In this document: piece after piece, positions 46,017 to 59,800 of the stretch
Numbering within the stretch: position 1 is the stretch's first letter
Layout: each line of letters starts with the position of its first letter
NCBI GenBank assembly: GCA_947179485.1
Contig: OX359245.1
Location: 30,801,067-30,865,066 of the forward strand
Source: Allacma fusca
Lineage: Eukaryota; Arthropoda; Collembola; Symphypleona; Sminthuridae
Direction: 5' to 3'
Length of the DNA stretch: 64,000 nucleotides
Translations under genes and position numbers: made by a program
The notes under the pieces: model-generated
The model's input: the letters and a program-made list of their open reading frames with translations, nothing else
Databases searched by the model: none
Told to the model about the DNA's origin: nothing

Positions 46017-49000
46017 ACATAGATGCCAAAGTTATATTTGCTTCACGAAATTTTTGTGTAGGTGTAGAGCCTATAGCTAAAAAAAGTTGTGTAAGTAAAC
46101 GTTTTCCTGTATGAAATGTTTGATTGCGAGTAATATATTAAAAATATATTTTTACTATAGCTACATGATATATAATAATTGTTACATAATTATACATTAC
46201 TGTGTGATCAGCTACATCTTTATTTTACATGAAATTAATGGTGGGAATTTTTCCCAAGACTTTTCCTCATCTGAAAATGTTGTATGTAGATACTGTAAAG
46301 TTGAGCATTAAACTGGCTCTGCATTGTCTTGACAACCAACCACAACAGAAGTATGTCTACATATGGACAGAAGGATATGAACGTAGGTGTTTCACCTATG
46401 AAGTTGAAGGTAGTGGGTTTGAACTGAAGGCACAATCTTGTTCATTATGTGAAATAAGTTTTTGATTCTTTCCAAACAGTCAGGCTGTGTTTGCTCCACG
46501 TGTGCGTGTTAAAATTATATCGATCTAATGTCAATAATTGACTGTTTATCCGGTTTTACTTTGGAAAGTTGAGCATGCTCCTTTTTACACCATGACGTGT
46601 TTATCACACAAGGCTCATAATCAATTAATTACCTGTGTATCATACCGAAATTCATTGTCAGGCATGTTTTGCCGTAAATAACTGCGCCCCACGAATTCAT
46701 GTATACTCACATTTCTTTATATGTATAGAGGCAGAGGCTGATTCTGAAAATGGCATATCTTGTCATGGGTCTAAATTTTAGCCCACATAGTTCCAAATAA
46801 TATGGGTGAGCCAGAGCTAGCCCACGGGCAGTTAGCAAAAATGTAACCGCGAATTCCTCAGTTTGCAACTCAATGGAGAGTTGAGTGTTCCAAACAGCGG
46901 GAGTGTTGATCTTCAATCTGAACACCAAGACACCCGGGTCGGGAATAATCGCATTTTTACCGGGAAAAAATGTATTTTATTCTGTGGCAGTGATTTCTCC
47001 AAAATTAGTAAGAATCTCTTTAATGTCAAACTAAAAGTGGTACGCTGTCGTTCAGCAATAAGTGATAACTTGGATTTATTCCAATAATATTTATAATTAT
47101 TGATTTGCAATTACCACGTGCGTTTTTTGATAGGGAGAGTTGAATACTGAATTTAAACCATCGAAGGTCACAAATATAAATAATACCCTTTTTTCACTTG
47201 AACATATTAAGTACTCCTTACAAGAGTTTTGTGGCATATCATTTTTCACTCCTGTAAGAGTATCCCATGATAAAAGTCAAATTTTTCTTCTTTTAAGGGT
47301 GCTATCATTCAATATATGCAACCAAAATGCACTTGCACTGCTCGTTGTTTTCGTACCTGTAATCAACAAAGCATTATGACGGTACATATGTATATATCTG
47401 TGTATGGATGCATTAACAGCACGCGTTATAGATACGCTTTACACTGCTTTTTTGAGTAAAGAATGTGATTGCAAAACTAATAATTGTGGAACGCCTGATA
47501 TTCAAGCGTGCTCGAAACTGAAGTATCTTAAATACTTGAGAAACTGTTATTATATGTAATAATTTTTGTCTTTTTCAACTACTTGCAACTTGAGCAATAG
47601 TCCCCTTATTTTACAGTATAGTGCATTTTTACAGTGTCCATTTTGCTCCTATAGTCCTATTTTCAAAATAAGTGTTTTATCAAGTGTCATAAGTACGAAT
47701 GTATGTATGTACGTGAGGAAGGAAATAATTTGAGGGGCTTTAAACTTACAAGAACAAGTTCCCATCCAACGGACTGGTCTAATTCAAGCAGATTTAAAGT
47801 GTAACATCAGTATATAGTTAATTACTTAAGTAGGAATATTAATTTATGTAATAAAGCAAAACTATAGATATAATTAGAAAAGTCTTTTCAGCTCTCAGAT
47901 AAAAAATTCTTACTGAAGAGGCAAAATGGTTAACTAAACTATCTGTAGATACAGTTTCACTACAAGCAAAATGGGCTGGTTCTTTTGTAGAGACATTCTT
48001 TAAAATCAAACTGGATAAGTGATAAGGTACAACTTACGCTGCCAGCAAAATGGATTATCTGTACGTGCATCACATGTTTTATAGCCTTTAATTATGTATA
48101 ACAAGGTTAGCTTTTACTTCAATTTGCCTTCAAGCTAAAAGAGTGACGTAGACCATGAAAAATACATCCGATTTCTTTTAACTCTTATTCACACTGACGG
48201 TTCATTGAATGGCAATGTATATAATCCCATACTAGAAATAAAAACCTCCATCAAAGTTAGTAATTATATCTCTACATATTGTACATACACAGATGCTATG
48301 TAAAAATTGAAATAATTTATATCGGACCTTGGGTCTGGGAGAAATAGACAACCATATGTGTATATACTTATATGTATCTATAGCTACAATAACTACGTGC
48401 GAAATATCTACATAGAATCCCATGTCCTTTGTAATCGAGAGAACAGCCCCGTTAATTGACGTTGCGTGTTCCAAAGGAAACAATTACAAAATCCAGGGCC
48501 GGTTTGCCCGGAATAATTATTATTGTCACCATTGGATAATCCTCTGATTGTGAGAGTGCAGGTTTAGATAGTCATTTCGCCATTCAATTCTGTTTTTAAC
48601 AGGTTATATCATAATAAGAAGAAAAGGCAAAGCACCTTTTATAGGCAGGTGATAAAAATTTATCACCTTTTACTTCCGCTTCCCAGACGTACGAACTCCA
48701 GCATGTCTCAATCTTCATGCGTTTCTAGAGGCATGAACTTATGCATGCGTATTTAATAATTTCATGTATAATAAAATGATTCTGAAGGTCTTTGGAGATT
48801 GAAAGAGGGAAAGTTCCAAATCGCGCTCTCACTTTTTTTAGTACAATGTTGTAATTCATATAAAAACTATTTATACTTGACCTTGCGTTTATCAGAGTTC
48901 AGAATGAAAATTACCTTTTTTGTCCAAATATGTATGCTCACTCACACTCAGGGTTACTACCGACCAGTGAGCAGCTCTTCTGGAATTAATCATTTGGTCT

Positions 49001-49066
49001 GAATTATTTACACGTATTCAAGTATGCATTATTCCCTTTAGAAACCTCGCACATTTGTCCCTACGA
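46017..49066. other. Noncoding stretch, nothing recognised
   Basis: About 3 kb 3' of adrenodoxin reductase, AT-rich, with only scattered frames under 80 codons. No canonical AATAAA lies close behind the stop codon. An ATTAAA occurs near 46136. Confidence 0.5.
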
Positions 49067-50813
49067 GTTCACTCCAGTGTTCGGACTGGGTACAGAAACC
49101 GTGTACCCGTACCCATACCCGTACCCGAATATCGGGTACTACAAAATGTTGTACCTATACCCGTACCCATACCCGAGTACCCGGGTAAATTATTTCAGTA
49201 CCCGTACCCGTACCTGAAAATACAATGTAGTACCTGTACCCACAATTTACCCGTACCCGTAATGTACCCAAAACCTGTACCACTACCCGAGTATCTATTG
49301 TGTGTACCCGGGTATTAATCGGGTACTGGAAGTTAAGCCGATTTAAAATCCCCGACGACATTAGCCTGCCCAGCTAAAAAATTTTAATTTGTCAATTTTT
49401 TGACCTCCATTAAAAGTGTCCGGGATTTTGGGAATTTTCCCTAGGTGTTAAAGACATCCTATTTGAATTTTTTGAAAAAATTATTTAAGGCATTCTGATT
49501 TTTTTAATAAACACTGACGAAATTCAAATCCTACTGCCCCAAAATAATAACCTGCTGAATGAAATGACACGTTCTCGCACAATTGGAATTGGGACGGATT
49601 CTTTAATACTAAGCGCTCCATAACTTGCTTTTCAACTTGGAGAACAAGAAACAATTTTTTTTCGGCTAATCGTTTACGGCTAATTGAACATTGTGTATAG
49701 AAAATGTTATACGGAAAAATTGAGTTGATTATAATTTTTCCATGTCAAATATTGCGGTTTTAGGAAATAAATGTGGTAGGCAATATTGAATATTCATTTT
49801 ATATTACAGCTTTATAAAACAAACATTCGTAAACTGTCTCTCACATTTATGAAGCCCGAGACGGAGATTTTCGAAAAATGCAAGCAAAATAGGACTAAAA
49901 TGCAACCCCATGGAAGTTTTGAACGCCAAGTTCAGATGTCTGCCAAGTTCTTTTAACATCAAAATTATCAAGATTAATCAAAGGGACTGAAATATAAATA
50001 TTGCGTGCAAGGAATTATATTTTACATTCTAAAATGTTATAAATATTCACCTCCATAAATACTCAAAGTGTCATAAATACCCAGAATTGAAAATGCTCAA
50101 ATTGCCAGCATAAAATGCCTTGGCGTTTTCAAATGGGCAACCCTGGGTACTTGTAACGTTAAGAAATGGATCTACTAATAAATGTATATTTATTGCGATC
50201 TTATCTCGTAATACGTCTTCAAATAATTGTAATGCTACGCTCCCAATGAAGCTAATTAAAATGAATCCCAAGAATCTCCCCCTTGAAATTCTTCGTTGAT
50301 GAGCTTCACTACTTAAGTCGTTAAATAGATGATTTCACTGACTCTACGCTCTATTTCTTTATTAGATTCCTTGGATGAATTATTAGAAGCGTTAGATTGC
50401 AACTACCACGTAATCATAGATGAGACGAAGCCACTTGGCTCTGTCACTAACACAAGTATCTGTATACTACGAAATAAGCAACTCCACGGTTGGTAGGTCT
50501 TATTGTTAACCATAGTAATCCATCTCATCAGGAATCCTTGAAGTACCCAAAAATACTCGGGTACAGCACCCACGGGTACAGGTATTTTACATAGTGATAC
50601 CCGTACCCATTGGGTACTACCCGATTGCCACTGAGTGAGTACCCATACCCGTACCCGTACCTGTACCCACTTTATTGCCTAAAATCAAGAATACCCGGGT
50701 AGTACCCGCGTACTTGCGAGAACGCAATTTCTGTACCCGGGTAGTACCCATACCTGTACCCGTACCCATTTACCCGAGTATTACCCGTACCCAGTCCGAG
50801 CACTGGTTCACTC
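49067..50813. mobile_element. hAT-type element with GTACCC repeats
   Basis: Perfect 8-bp duplications GTTCACTC lie at 49067-49074 and 50806-50813. The element is 49075-50805. Its ends CAGTGTTCGGACTGGGTAC and GTACCCAGTCCGAGCACTG are inverted repeats with one mismatch, and CAGTG is a common hAT terminus. About 200-250 bp inside each end are packed with TACCCGTACCC or its complement, probable transposase-binding repeats. The middle is AT-rich with no transposase. Confidence 0.9.
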
Positions 50814-51546
50814 CCCACCAGTTGTGTGTATCTTCCTTTTGATCCTTGTACTGCTCATGATTTACTGGCTTAATGTGGCCAAGGCCCTTAGAAGTCCAAG
50901 GAAATTCAATTTTTTATATTGTTACATTTCAGCAGTACAGAATGTTTTTTTGTGGTAAACGAAAGATGGTTTGTATGAGACGTGCATAAACATCCGACGT
51001 ATTTATGTGTCTACATTTGATGTGAAGTTGTTAATATGATGCTACAGATAAGATATACAAACGCCTAGACTCCTAATTAGATATAAGTTACAAAGGGTTA
51101 GCATTCAACAGTAATTAATAAGATTTGTATTAGATGTAATTCCCGACGGTGCATATTTCATTATCAGATGTGAGAATTTTAGATAAAGGATGTTGTTCAG
51201 GCATGCACGCACATGCCTGTCATGTATGGATAACAATCCGTGCTTTAACAATTTTTTTAAAGGATTGCGTGCTCCTCTTGCTAGATAGGCGTGTTTATGT
51301 ATTTCTGCACATCAAATAAATAAAAGAATTATGCGAAAAAATAGATGATTGTTTGTTATTTCACTCAGTCTCGGCATGGCAAGCCACAATGCTTGAATGC
51401 TGCAAGAAACTCTGCGGAGGTCTATCCTAAAACAACATCATTAAGGTCGATTGGGGAACGGACAGAAAGAGAAAAATCAAATTTGCGGTGGAGCAAAATT
51501 CCTGGATTTTTTAGGAAATGGGAGGTTGACACCCTGATTCTGCACA
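50814..51546. other. 5' flank of the MFSD6-like gene
   Basis: No gene frame. From about 51435 on, the sequence is shared with the duplicate at 5230, which therefore includes some 5' untranslated or promoter DNA. Confidence 0.5.
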
Positions 51547-53716
51547 ATGGTCAAGTGGAAGATTAACAGTGAGCTTCTTCCAGCCAAGCTCCTTTATTTC
51601 TTCTATTTTGGAGGTAAACTTTGGCTGGTTTTATTAAAACTTGTGCAAGAAATTGACGCTATTGGATTTTAAATTTTTTCTTGAAAATTAATCACAATTG
51701 TCTTGGGATTTTTAACAGGTGTAGGAGCATTATGGCCTTTCGTACCCCTCCTTGCCCGGATATGGTCCGTGTCACCCCTAGCATTTGGAATATCAGTTTG
51801 CATTGGGGTCCTGCTGGGCATACCCTTCCTCCTTATAATTTGGAAATTTTTAAAAACAAGCGAAACACAAAAGACTGTACTTCAGATTTTAATCTGCGTT
51901 CAAATTTTACTCTTCGGCTCATTCGCAATTCTTACTCAAAAAATTCAACCTGAAGATTCACTCTCCAACTCCCGCCATGTCAAGCTTCTTTGTAGCCATC
52001 CCTCTCAACAGCTACACCTCCAACAGTGCACTTCTCCGGATCAAAGCTGCTCTCAAAAGGATATTGTGCGGAATTACTTCGAAGAGGGCTCTGATGAGTG
52101 GTTACATATTAAGCCCACAAAAGTGTCAAAAAGAGGTACCTACGAACACTGTGATGCGAAATGCCTTCTGGATACTCAAATTATGGATGTCTGTGATTTA
52201 TTTTCCGACCCCAAGAAATGTAATTCTCAGGAGGAGCTAATTTACTATGAAAATAATCAAACCTACCTCAAATTTGAAATGAGGGTGGAGGTACTGAAAA
52301 TAAAAAGAAACGAGTCTTGTGTGATCCTTCCAGTAGATTCCGTCTCGTTTGACTCGAAACGCCTCTGGTCCAGCTGTCCCTTCAATAATTTAAACGCTAG
52401 TGCCTCACTTTTGGAGAGTTGTTTCTTAAATTGTGAGAGGAATCCAAAACTGAATGGGATTTTGGAAGGGGTGCAGAAATTTAATGTTCAATATGAAGAT
52501 CCCGGATTTTGGGCGTATTTAATTCTAGCCGGCGTCAGTATTTTTATTGTGATAGTTGGAACACTGTGGGTGGATGGATTCTGCTTGGAAATTTTGGCCA
52601 GGAATGGGGGGTTGTTGGGGATGCAACGGTTGTGGGGCCTTTTGGGTTATGGCATTTTCGCTGTGATTTCCGGATACCTCATTGATGTCTACAGTGAGGG
52701 CAATGCGTCAAAGGATTGGGTCCCAAGTGTGGTGCTCTCTTGTGGGCTACTGTGCCTCTCATGGATGAATTTGGGATTTTCGAATTCAAAGCCATATTTG
52801 CATAAAGACACGATTCAGAGTCTATTTTCAGTATTTTTGACTGATTGGAAGAACATTCTTTTGATTTTTACTTGTGCGCTGATCGGGTTCGGACAGGGAC
52901 TTCAAATAAACTTCTTACTACGGTTTATGGAAGACTTGTCCGAAAATGATGGAAATGGTTTTGAGGTTTGTGAGACTCAAAAATGGCTTAAACTAGCTCA
53001 AGGGTTATTGGTATTAGTGGAGAGCTTTTCCGAAATTCCAATATATTTTGTCTCAGGTTTGTAAAATTTGCTAATACTTTATAGGCATTACAATTTTGAA
53101 GTTCAAAATCGATTTATTTCAAATGTCCATTCCTAACAGGTTATATTTTAAGACATCTGCAGTCAGTGCATTATTCCGCCGTTGCATTAGCAGCCCTCGG
53201 GTTAAGATTTGTGGCAACATCGGTGATTCCAAACCCTTGGTACTTAATTCCCGCAGGGGCTTTACAGGGACTTGCGCATGCGCTCATATTTTTAGCAATA
53301 CTCAGCCAAATTTTGGAGCCAAACCGGAAATGCTCAAATGCTTTGCATTTAATTCCAGCTATACTGTTCAGGATTACTGGTAATGAAAATCCCAGTAGCA
53401 CTAAAGCTATTGTAAAATGTTGCGATGTTTTTGTACTAATACCTATTTTATGGGAACGCTTGAAGGAATCTGCATCGGCGCTATAGTCTCGAGTGCAATA
53501 ATAGAAAATAAATCAGGACCTTTTGTTTTCCAACTCTTCGGGGGTATACTGTTAGTTTCATCCGCTTTGCATTTAGTTTCGAGCCTGATCCTCAAGCGAA
53601 ATGAGGCCCCGCCCACGTCCTTTTCAGAGGAAGTTGAGGAGCCAGAGAGTGAGGAAATGGTGGACGAAAATGTGAGAAAAGCATCTGGAGCGGAGACATT
53701 GAGAAGTTCCAGGTAA
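51547..53716 (+). CDS. MFSD6-like major facilitator transporter
   Basis: Four exons with matching phases: 51547-51613, 51719-53056, 53140-53379 and 53466-53716 (stop TAA 53714-53716), about 631 residues. The start is the ATG at 51547, giving MVKWKINSELLPAKLLYFFYFG, the conserved opening of the family (K/N-x-x-LLP-K-x-YF). The large loop after the first helices is Cys-rich (CDAKCLLDTQIMDVCDLF). The core signature GMQRLWGLLGYGIFAVISGYLID matches the G-x-QR-x-WG-x-x-G motif of MFSD6 proteins. About 10-12 hydrophobic segments are visible. The C-terminal tail is acidic (SEEVEEPESEEMVDENV). The substrate is unknown. An AATAAA lies at 53742, 26 nt after the stop. A strong donor CAG|GTAATT at 53712/53713, overlapping the stop codon region, could instead splice into the ABCA exon at 53805. 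A decayed copy of exons 1-2 lies at 5230-5720. Confidence 0.85.
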
Positions 53717-53741
53717 TTTATACTATCAGAATATTTATCAA

Positions 53742-53747
53742 AATAAA
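53742..53747 (+). terminator. Possible polyadenylation signal of the MFSD6-like gene
   Basis: AATAAA 26 nt after the stop codon at 53714. Its use would separate the MFSD6-like and ABCA transcripts. Confidence 0.45.
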
Positions 53748-53804
53748 ATATTGATTTATGTACACACCACAATTTTAGAGGTTTTTTTTCTTTGGGAATA
53801 TTAG

Positions 53805-56800
53805 TACTGCTGACTGGAAGGAGGCGTCGGACACTACTTGGAGGAAAAAATTCAAGTTGTTGCTCTGGAAGAATTTCAAGATTCAAACTCGACATAAAGT
53901 TCAAACTGTGGTGGAAATTATCATTCCACTTGTGTTCACTTTTGCTCTTGCCATGATACGGGTTCTCATCCCAATAACAAAAGTCACTGAACCCACGCTT
54001 TTTGACGCATTTGAGGTCAAGGGAAATGTGCCAACTGTCCTACGATCATTAACGTAAGTTTGAACAAATTAATATAAGCTGAAATGCAGAGCTATACGCC
54101 GTACTGTGATTGGTCAACAGCTCGGAAACGTGATTCACAGAAGTTTTTAATAATTAAATTAATATCCAGGAATGAAATCTTGTACACCCCTGGTAATCCG
54201 TATGTGGACGAAATCATGAAAACTGTGCAAAAGGATTTTTTCCTATCAGAAGGCTTGAATTATTCTTGTAAGGTCAATTTCCAAATTCTTTTTATATTGA
54301 CCCTTTCCCAGTACAGTAAAACCTGTATATAGTGGTTTCTCTAGGGAACCTAATATTTGCCCACTATGTACAGTGACCACTATACTCAGTATAGTGGTCA
54401 TGGACCACTATATAGGGAGCATATATTAAATGAATATTTTAACGCGTTTAAGAAGACATAATTGAAACGGTCGCATTTTTTTACATAATCACTAATTTTT
54501 GACCGTTTCAAATTTTTCAACTTGTGTTGAGCAAGATATTCTGTATAACGATAATTCTATATAGTAATTCTAAATATTGTTTTTGAATACTACGTGAAAT
54601 AGCTACCAACTATCGTAAAATTACTTTATTAATGACGCTCGCAGATTTTCCGCAAATATAATTTAAACAAATATAATGTTTCTTCTTCCAAGATTCAATC
54701 CAACCATTGCTTGCTGGCTATCCTGCCTACCACTTTCACTTTGAGATTTTCCAATAATTCTAATATGTATTCTCTATTTTTTCGAAACGGAAATCAGTGT
54801 TTTTGAACTGTGCGTGGTATGGAGGTTTGGTACCGGTAATATGCTTTATTTAAGAAACCGTAATCCAGAATAATCTTAGAAATCTATAGAAATTATGAGC
54901 GACGATTTCGTCTGCACATGGTTTTTAATGCTGACCACTGTATTCAGAGTTCGAAGCATGCATTTCGTAATGAATGGACATAAGCCGGGGTCCATTATTG
55001 ACAGGGGACCACTATAGAGAAAACCACTGTATACAGGGTTAACGTAATGTTAAAACATAGGGCGCATGACGGGGACACATGATACTGGTCACTGAGAACA
55101 GGAGACCACTGTATAGGTGGTCACTATATACAGGTTTTACTGTATAAACGTTTTACATAATTATTGCAATTTTTGTAAAGTCCGAAATTTCCCAACTGAG
55201 TCCCAGATGGTAAGGGCATACGAGCAAAGTATGACAGGCTTTTCGGGCACTGCTGGAACAACTGCTTTCAATGCAACATCGAATGTATTAGCTGGGATTG
55301 TTTTTCCAAAGTTGAGCAAAGAAAAGCTCCCTGCCAGTATTGAAGTAAGGCAAGATTCATAAAAATGTAATTTTTTCATTTTAAATTTGGGCCTCACTGC
55401 AATTATTACACATTGTTTCTCTTTTCAGTATTCATTACGATTTCCAGCCTACCAGCGAACAGAATTCGATTTGTTTTCTGAAAGATTCACTTTTAAACCA
55501 GCATGGTTTACAGAAAGCATTTACCCCCTTTTTAGACTCCCCGGACCAAGGTCACGAAATCCTACGGGAGGTTTTCCAGGTTTGCCTTAAAATAAATTGC
55601 CTTAAATAAAAAAAAAAGCTTCGCAACAATAATAATATTAATTTTCTCGTTGAAATTTGTTTCCGTAGGATATTTTGCTGAAGGATTTCTATACCTGCAA
55701 AATGCGATTGAGAGTGCAATTACGAAGTCGTTACTAAATCCTTCCCAACTAAAGGAGTACAATGAGTACAACATCAAGCTCCAGAGGTTTCCTTATCCAA
55801 CTTACACAAATGACAATTTCATCTTTGCGAGTCAGTTCTGGATGGCGTACTTCCTCACCCTTTCCTTTATCTATCCTGCAATGAATATAACAAAGATGAT
55901 TGTGCATGAGAAGGAATGCAGGCTAAAGGTTTGTTATGTATATAGTCAGTAAAATGGTGTTTTTAATGTATAAACCGATAAATTTATGAACATATGTTTG
56001 TAGAAATGATACTTGATATTATTAATTATTTTAATTTTAATAAATAATCTTTTATAGGAGTTCATGAAAATGATGGGACTCCCTAATTGGTTACACTGGA
56101 CAGCGTGGTTTATCAAAACATTTTTGTATCTTGTGGTCACACTTGTTTTCCTAACCATTCTCATGAAGGTAAGTTTTTGGAAGCATAATTTACAATAATT
56201 ATTTAAGATTTGTGGTTAAAAACTTGATCTTTGACAGATCCAATTTGAGGAAGACCGAGCTATCTTGACGGAGGCGAACGCTTTGGTTCTTTTCGTGGTT
56301 TTTATTTTCCATGCCTTTTCTCTTATTGGATTTTGCTTCTTCATGTCAACCATATACTCTTCAGGTAATTTTCATTGATCCATTGCGTGCTACAATTCAG
56401 CACTGACTTATTGATACGTGACAGTTTTGCACTTGTAGTTTGTTATAGAGAGAATTTTGACCAGTTATTTTTGTGTTTAATGGGAATTTATAGCAAACAG
56501 TGCCGCCACGGCTGCAGGATTTGTTTGGTTGATGTTCTTCCTCCCGTACGGGTTTCTCTTCCCGAGAATCAACACTCTGTCCCGCCAAGCAAAATACATA
56601 ACTTCATTTTTACTAGCCAATTCCCCCTTAACGTATGCCTGCTACATATTTGCGACGTTTGAAGGGACGGGAGCAGGGATTCAATGGAATAGATTGACAG
56701 AGGGCGTTACTCCTGATGACAACTTTTGTATATTGGATTGTATTGTAATGATGACTGTCAATGGGCTTACGTACATGCTCATGGCATTTTATATCGAGAT

Positions 56801-59800
56801 AGTCTGGCCTGGTAAATACGGCGTGCCTCTGCCTTGGTACTTCGTATTTACGGTAGGTGCCTTTAGCAAATATTATGGAAGTACCATGGATCTGTATATC
56901 TTACAATAATTCTTGAATATTAAAATCTATGATGGGTTTATTGTCAGAAATGGTACTGGACGGGTGGAGTTCGATTGGAAAAAGTTAAAAGGACTCCATC
57001 CATAAAGAAAAGTCAGAGTACGTTTTTTGAGACGGATCCGACGCACTTGAAAGTTGGAATAGACATCAGAGGACTGTCCAAGATATTTGGCAACAAAGCT
57101 GCAGTGAGCAATTTAAATCTCAAATTGTACGAGGATCAGATTACGGCGCTGCTAGGGCATAACGGCGCTGGGAAGACTACTACCATGTCTATGCTCACAG
57201 GTTATAAGAGGGAATTTTAAGTTTCAAGTACGAAAGCGAATAATTTTTTCAGAATCCAATTTGAAATTTTAGGTATACTAACTCCAACGAAAGGAACGGC
57301 GATGATTTACCAGCACGACATATGTAAGGATATGAGCGCTGTGCGCGCCAGTTTAGGGATGTGTCCCCAGTACGATGTCCTTTTTGATGAACTGACCGTC
57401 GAAGAGCATTTGCGATTTTACTCACTGGTAATTATATGTGCTAACGGCACTCCATGCTAGGTTCAATAAATATTATAGACACAGTTTTCAAAGCTGTATT
57501 TTTGTTTGGTAGCACAGCTAAAAATTTGTTTCGTAATTTCAATTTTTAATGTTGTAAGTTCTCAGACAGATGGCATCTTCGTTTGGCAAATTCCATTGAC
57601 CTCAGTACACGTGTCAAGGGCCTTTTTATTTAAATTGTTCAATAAATGTTCCCAAAATGCGCTTTTTTCAAATTATTCGAAATTTCAAAAAAACACTAAA
57701 AAAAATACAAAATTAAAAAATCCGAAGGAATTGCATTTTGGTACAACGCTGGAATGTTTACTACCCGTATGGTAGGTACTGAGACACTGTCATGCAGTAC
57801 AGATCACTCTTCGAAAGCTACATTATGCAAAACAAAACCTCCAACAATAATGTATAGGAAAACAAAGTGTTTATAATGTTGATTGGACCTGTATTTTTTA
57901 AGATATACTATAGTTAGGCATTTTATATTAAATGAGTTCGTTAAATTTCGGACATTGTTGCAGCTAAAAGGATACAATAAGTTTGAAGCGCAAGACGAGG
58001 TAGAGAGAATGCTCGTTGCGCTTGGGTTTGAAACAAAGCGCCACGCACAGGCGCACACATTAAGTGGAGGAATGAAACGGAAACTATCCGTGGGAATTGC
58101 TTTTTGCGCTGGTTCAAAAGTAATATTTTTAGTTAAAATTAATAATTAAATCCAAGTATAAACAATTCCAATTTAAAGGACACGCAAAATTTAAGGATGG
58201 TGGCGTAATTATTGACATAATTATTAGGCCGTCCTTCTTGACGAGCCCACTTCCGGCATGGACCCAGGAGCTCGAAGATCCACCTGGGATTTAATTCAAA
58301 CGGAAAAATTTGGTCGGACTGTAATCTTATCCACTCATTTTATGGAGGAAGCAGATTTGCTTGGAGACCGTATAGCTATAATGGCGGAGGGTACCGTGAG
58401 ATGTTGCGGGAGTTCGCTCTTCTTAAAGAAAAAATATGGTTAGATACATGATCACACTTTAATCTGAACTTTGACCTCCAATAAGTCATCTGCTATTACC
58501 CCTCAACTTCAAAACTAATTTTACCCCTTCAAATTAGGGATTGATAACTTAGAACAACCTTAAAGTTTATCTTAGCTTTAAAGTTCACCACTCTGAATAT
58601 TATAAACAGATTTCCCATATTTGTGCTCCAAATTTGATTGGTTAATTATTTTAGGGGGTGACTACCGTTTAGTGATCGTCAAGCAACCGGACTGTGTCGT
58701 TTCAAATGTAACGAACGTTTTAAGGACAAAAATCCCCACGATTCAGGTCAATGAGGATGTTGGTGCAGAATTAAGCTACTCGCTACCGGCGGAAAACTCT
58801 GCAGATTTTCCCGCCCTTTTTGAAGAACTTGAAAATCGTAAGGACGAGCTAGGTTTCGCAAGCTATGGTGTAGGCAATACCACTATCGAGGAAGTTTTTA
58901 TGAGGTACGGCTTGTACCTTTTCCTTAAACAAACGGTAAACAATTTCGTACAAACTGTAAGGATATAATCTTTGTAATAATTTTAGGGTTTGTGAACGAT
59001 CTACACAAGGCTGTAAAAATTCCCATTCCATGAACACTTTAAAATCAAATGGCAGCTCAAGAAGTCAAAGACGGCGTAGAGCGGAATCACTCTCAAAAGA
59101 TATTATAGATACAGAGAGGCTGGAGAAAAAAATAACACTGGATGGCCCTAGGAACAAGGGCTGGCAGTTGCAGAAACAGCAAATGAAATCCATGTTAAAG
59201 AAAAAAGTCCTCTATGCCTTGCGCAACAGGAATTTGCTACTGTTGCAGGTATCCTTTGATGGATTCTCGCTAGCTCATATTTCTAAAATAAATCATACTT
59301 GAACGTAACAATTTAAAATTCCCCATACCTTGTAGTTAAAATTATAAATTCATATTTGATTGATTTTTGAACCTCGGCAGGTTGGAATTCCAGTGACGCT
59401 ACTTTTTGTTTCAATCTTGGCGATTAAAACGGTGCCAGGGATGCAAACCCCAAGTCCACATTTGATGACGATGGATGTATGTTCTAGCACAAAACATTTC
59501 TGCACCACATGCATACTCTAAAGTCTACAGTTTTTTATAAACAAACTTTTTGTTTAAATTTTAGCGTTATGAAACTATAGGAGAAACCACTACAACCATA
59601 AGTTGCGGGCGGGGTATGAAAGTTTGTAATGGCTATCGAGAATTATTGGCTGAAAAATATAATGTGGAGCAAATAAGAGAAGACTTTTGGAGTTACATTT
59701 TGGATAAGGTAAAATCGAAGTAAATGATACCAAAAACTGATTACGAAGTAAAAAATGTTTTGTGGACAGGAAACTGAAGATATAGCAAAAACAACCTCTC

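Noticed and set aside
53440..53466. Apparent noncanonical acceptor needed to keep residues TLEG in the MFSD6-like protein
   Set aside because: A normal AG acceptor (TTGAAG before 53466) in the correct phase gives a continuous protein lacking only those residues, so no unusual splicing is needed.
53443..53904. 153-codon minus-strand frame
   Set aside because: Antisense shadow of the MFSD6-like last exon and ABCA first exon, both of which have clear homology on the plus strand.
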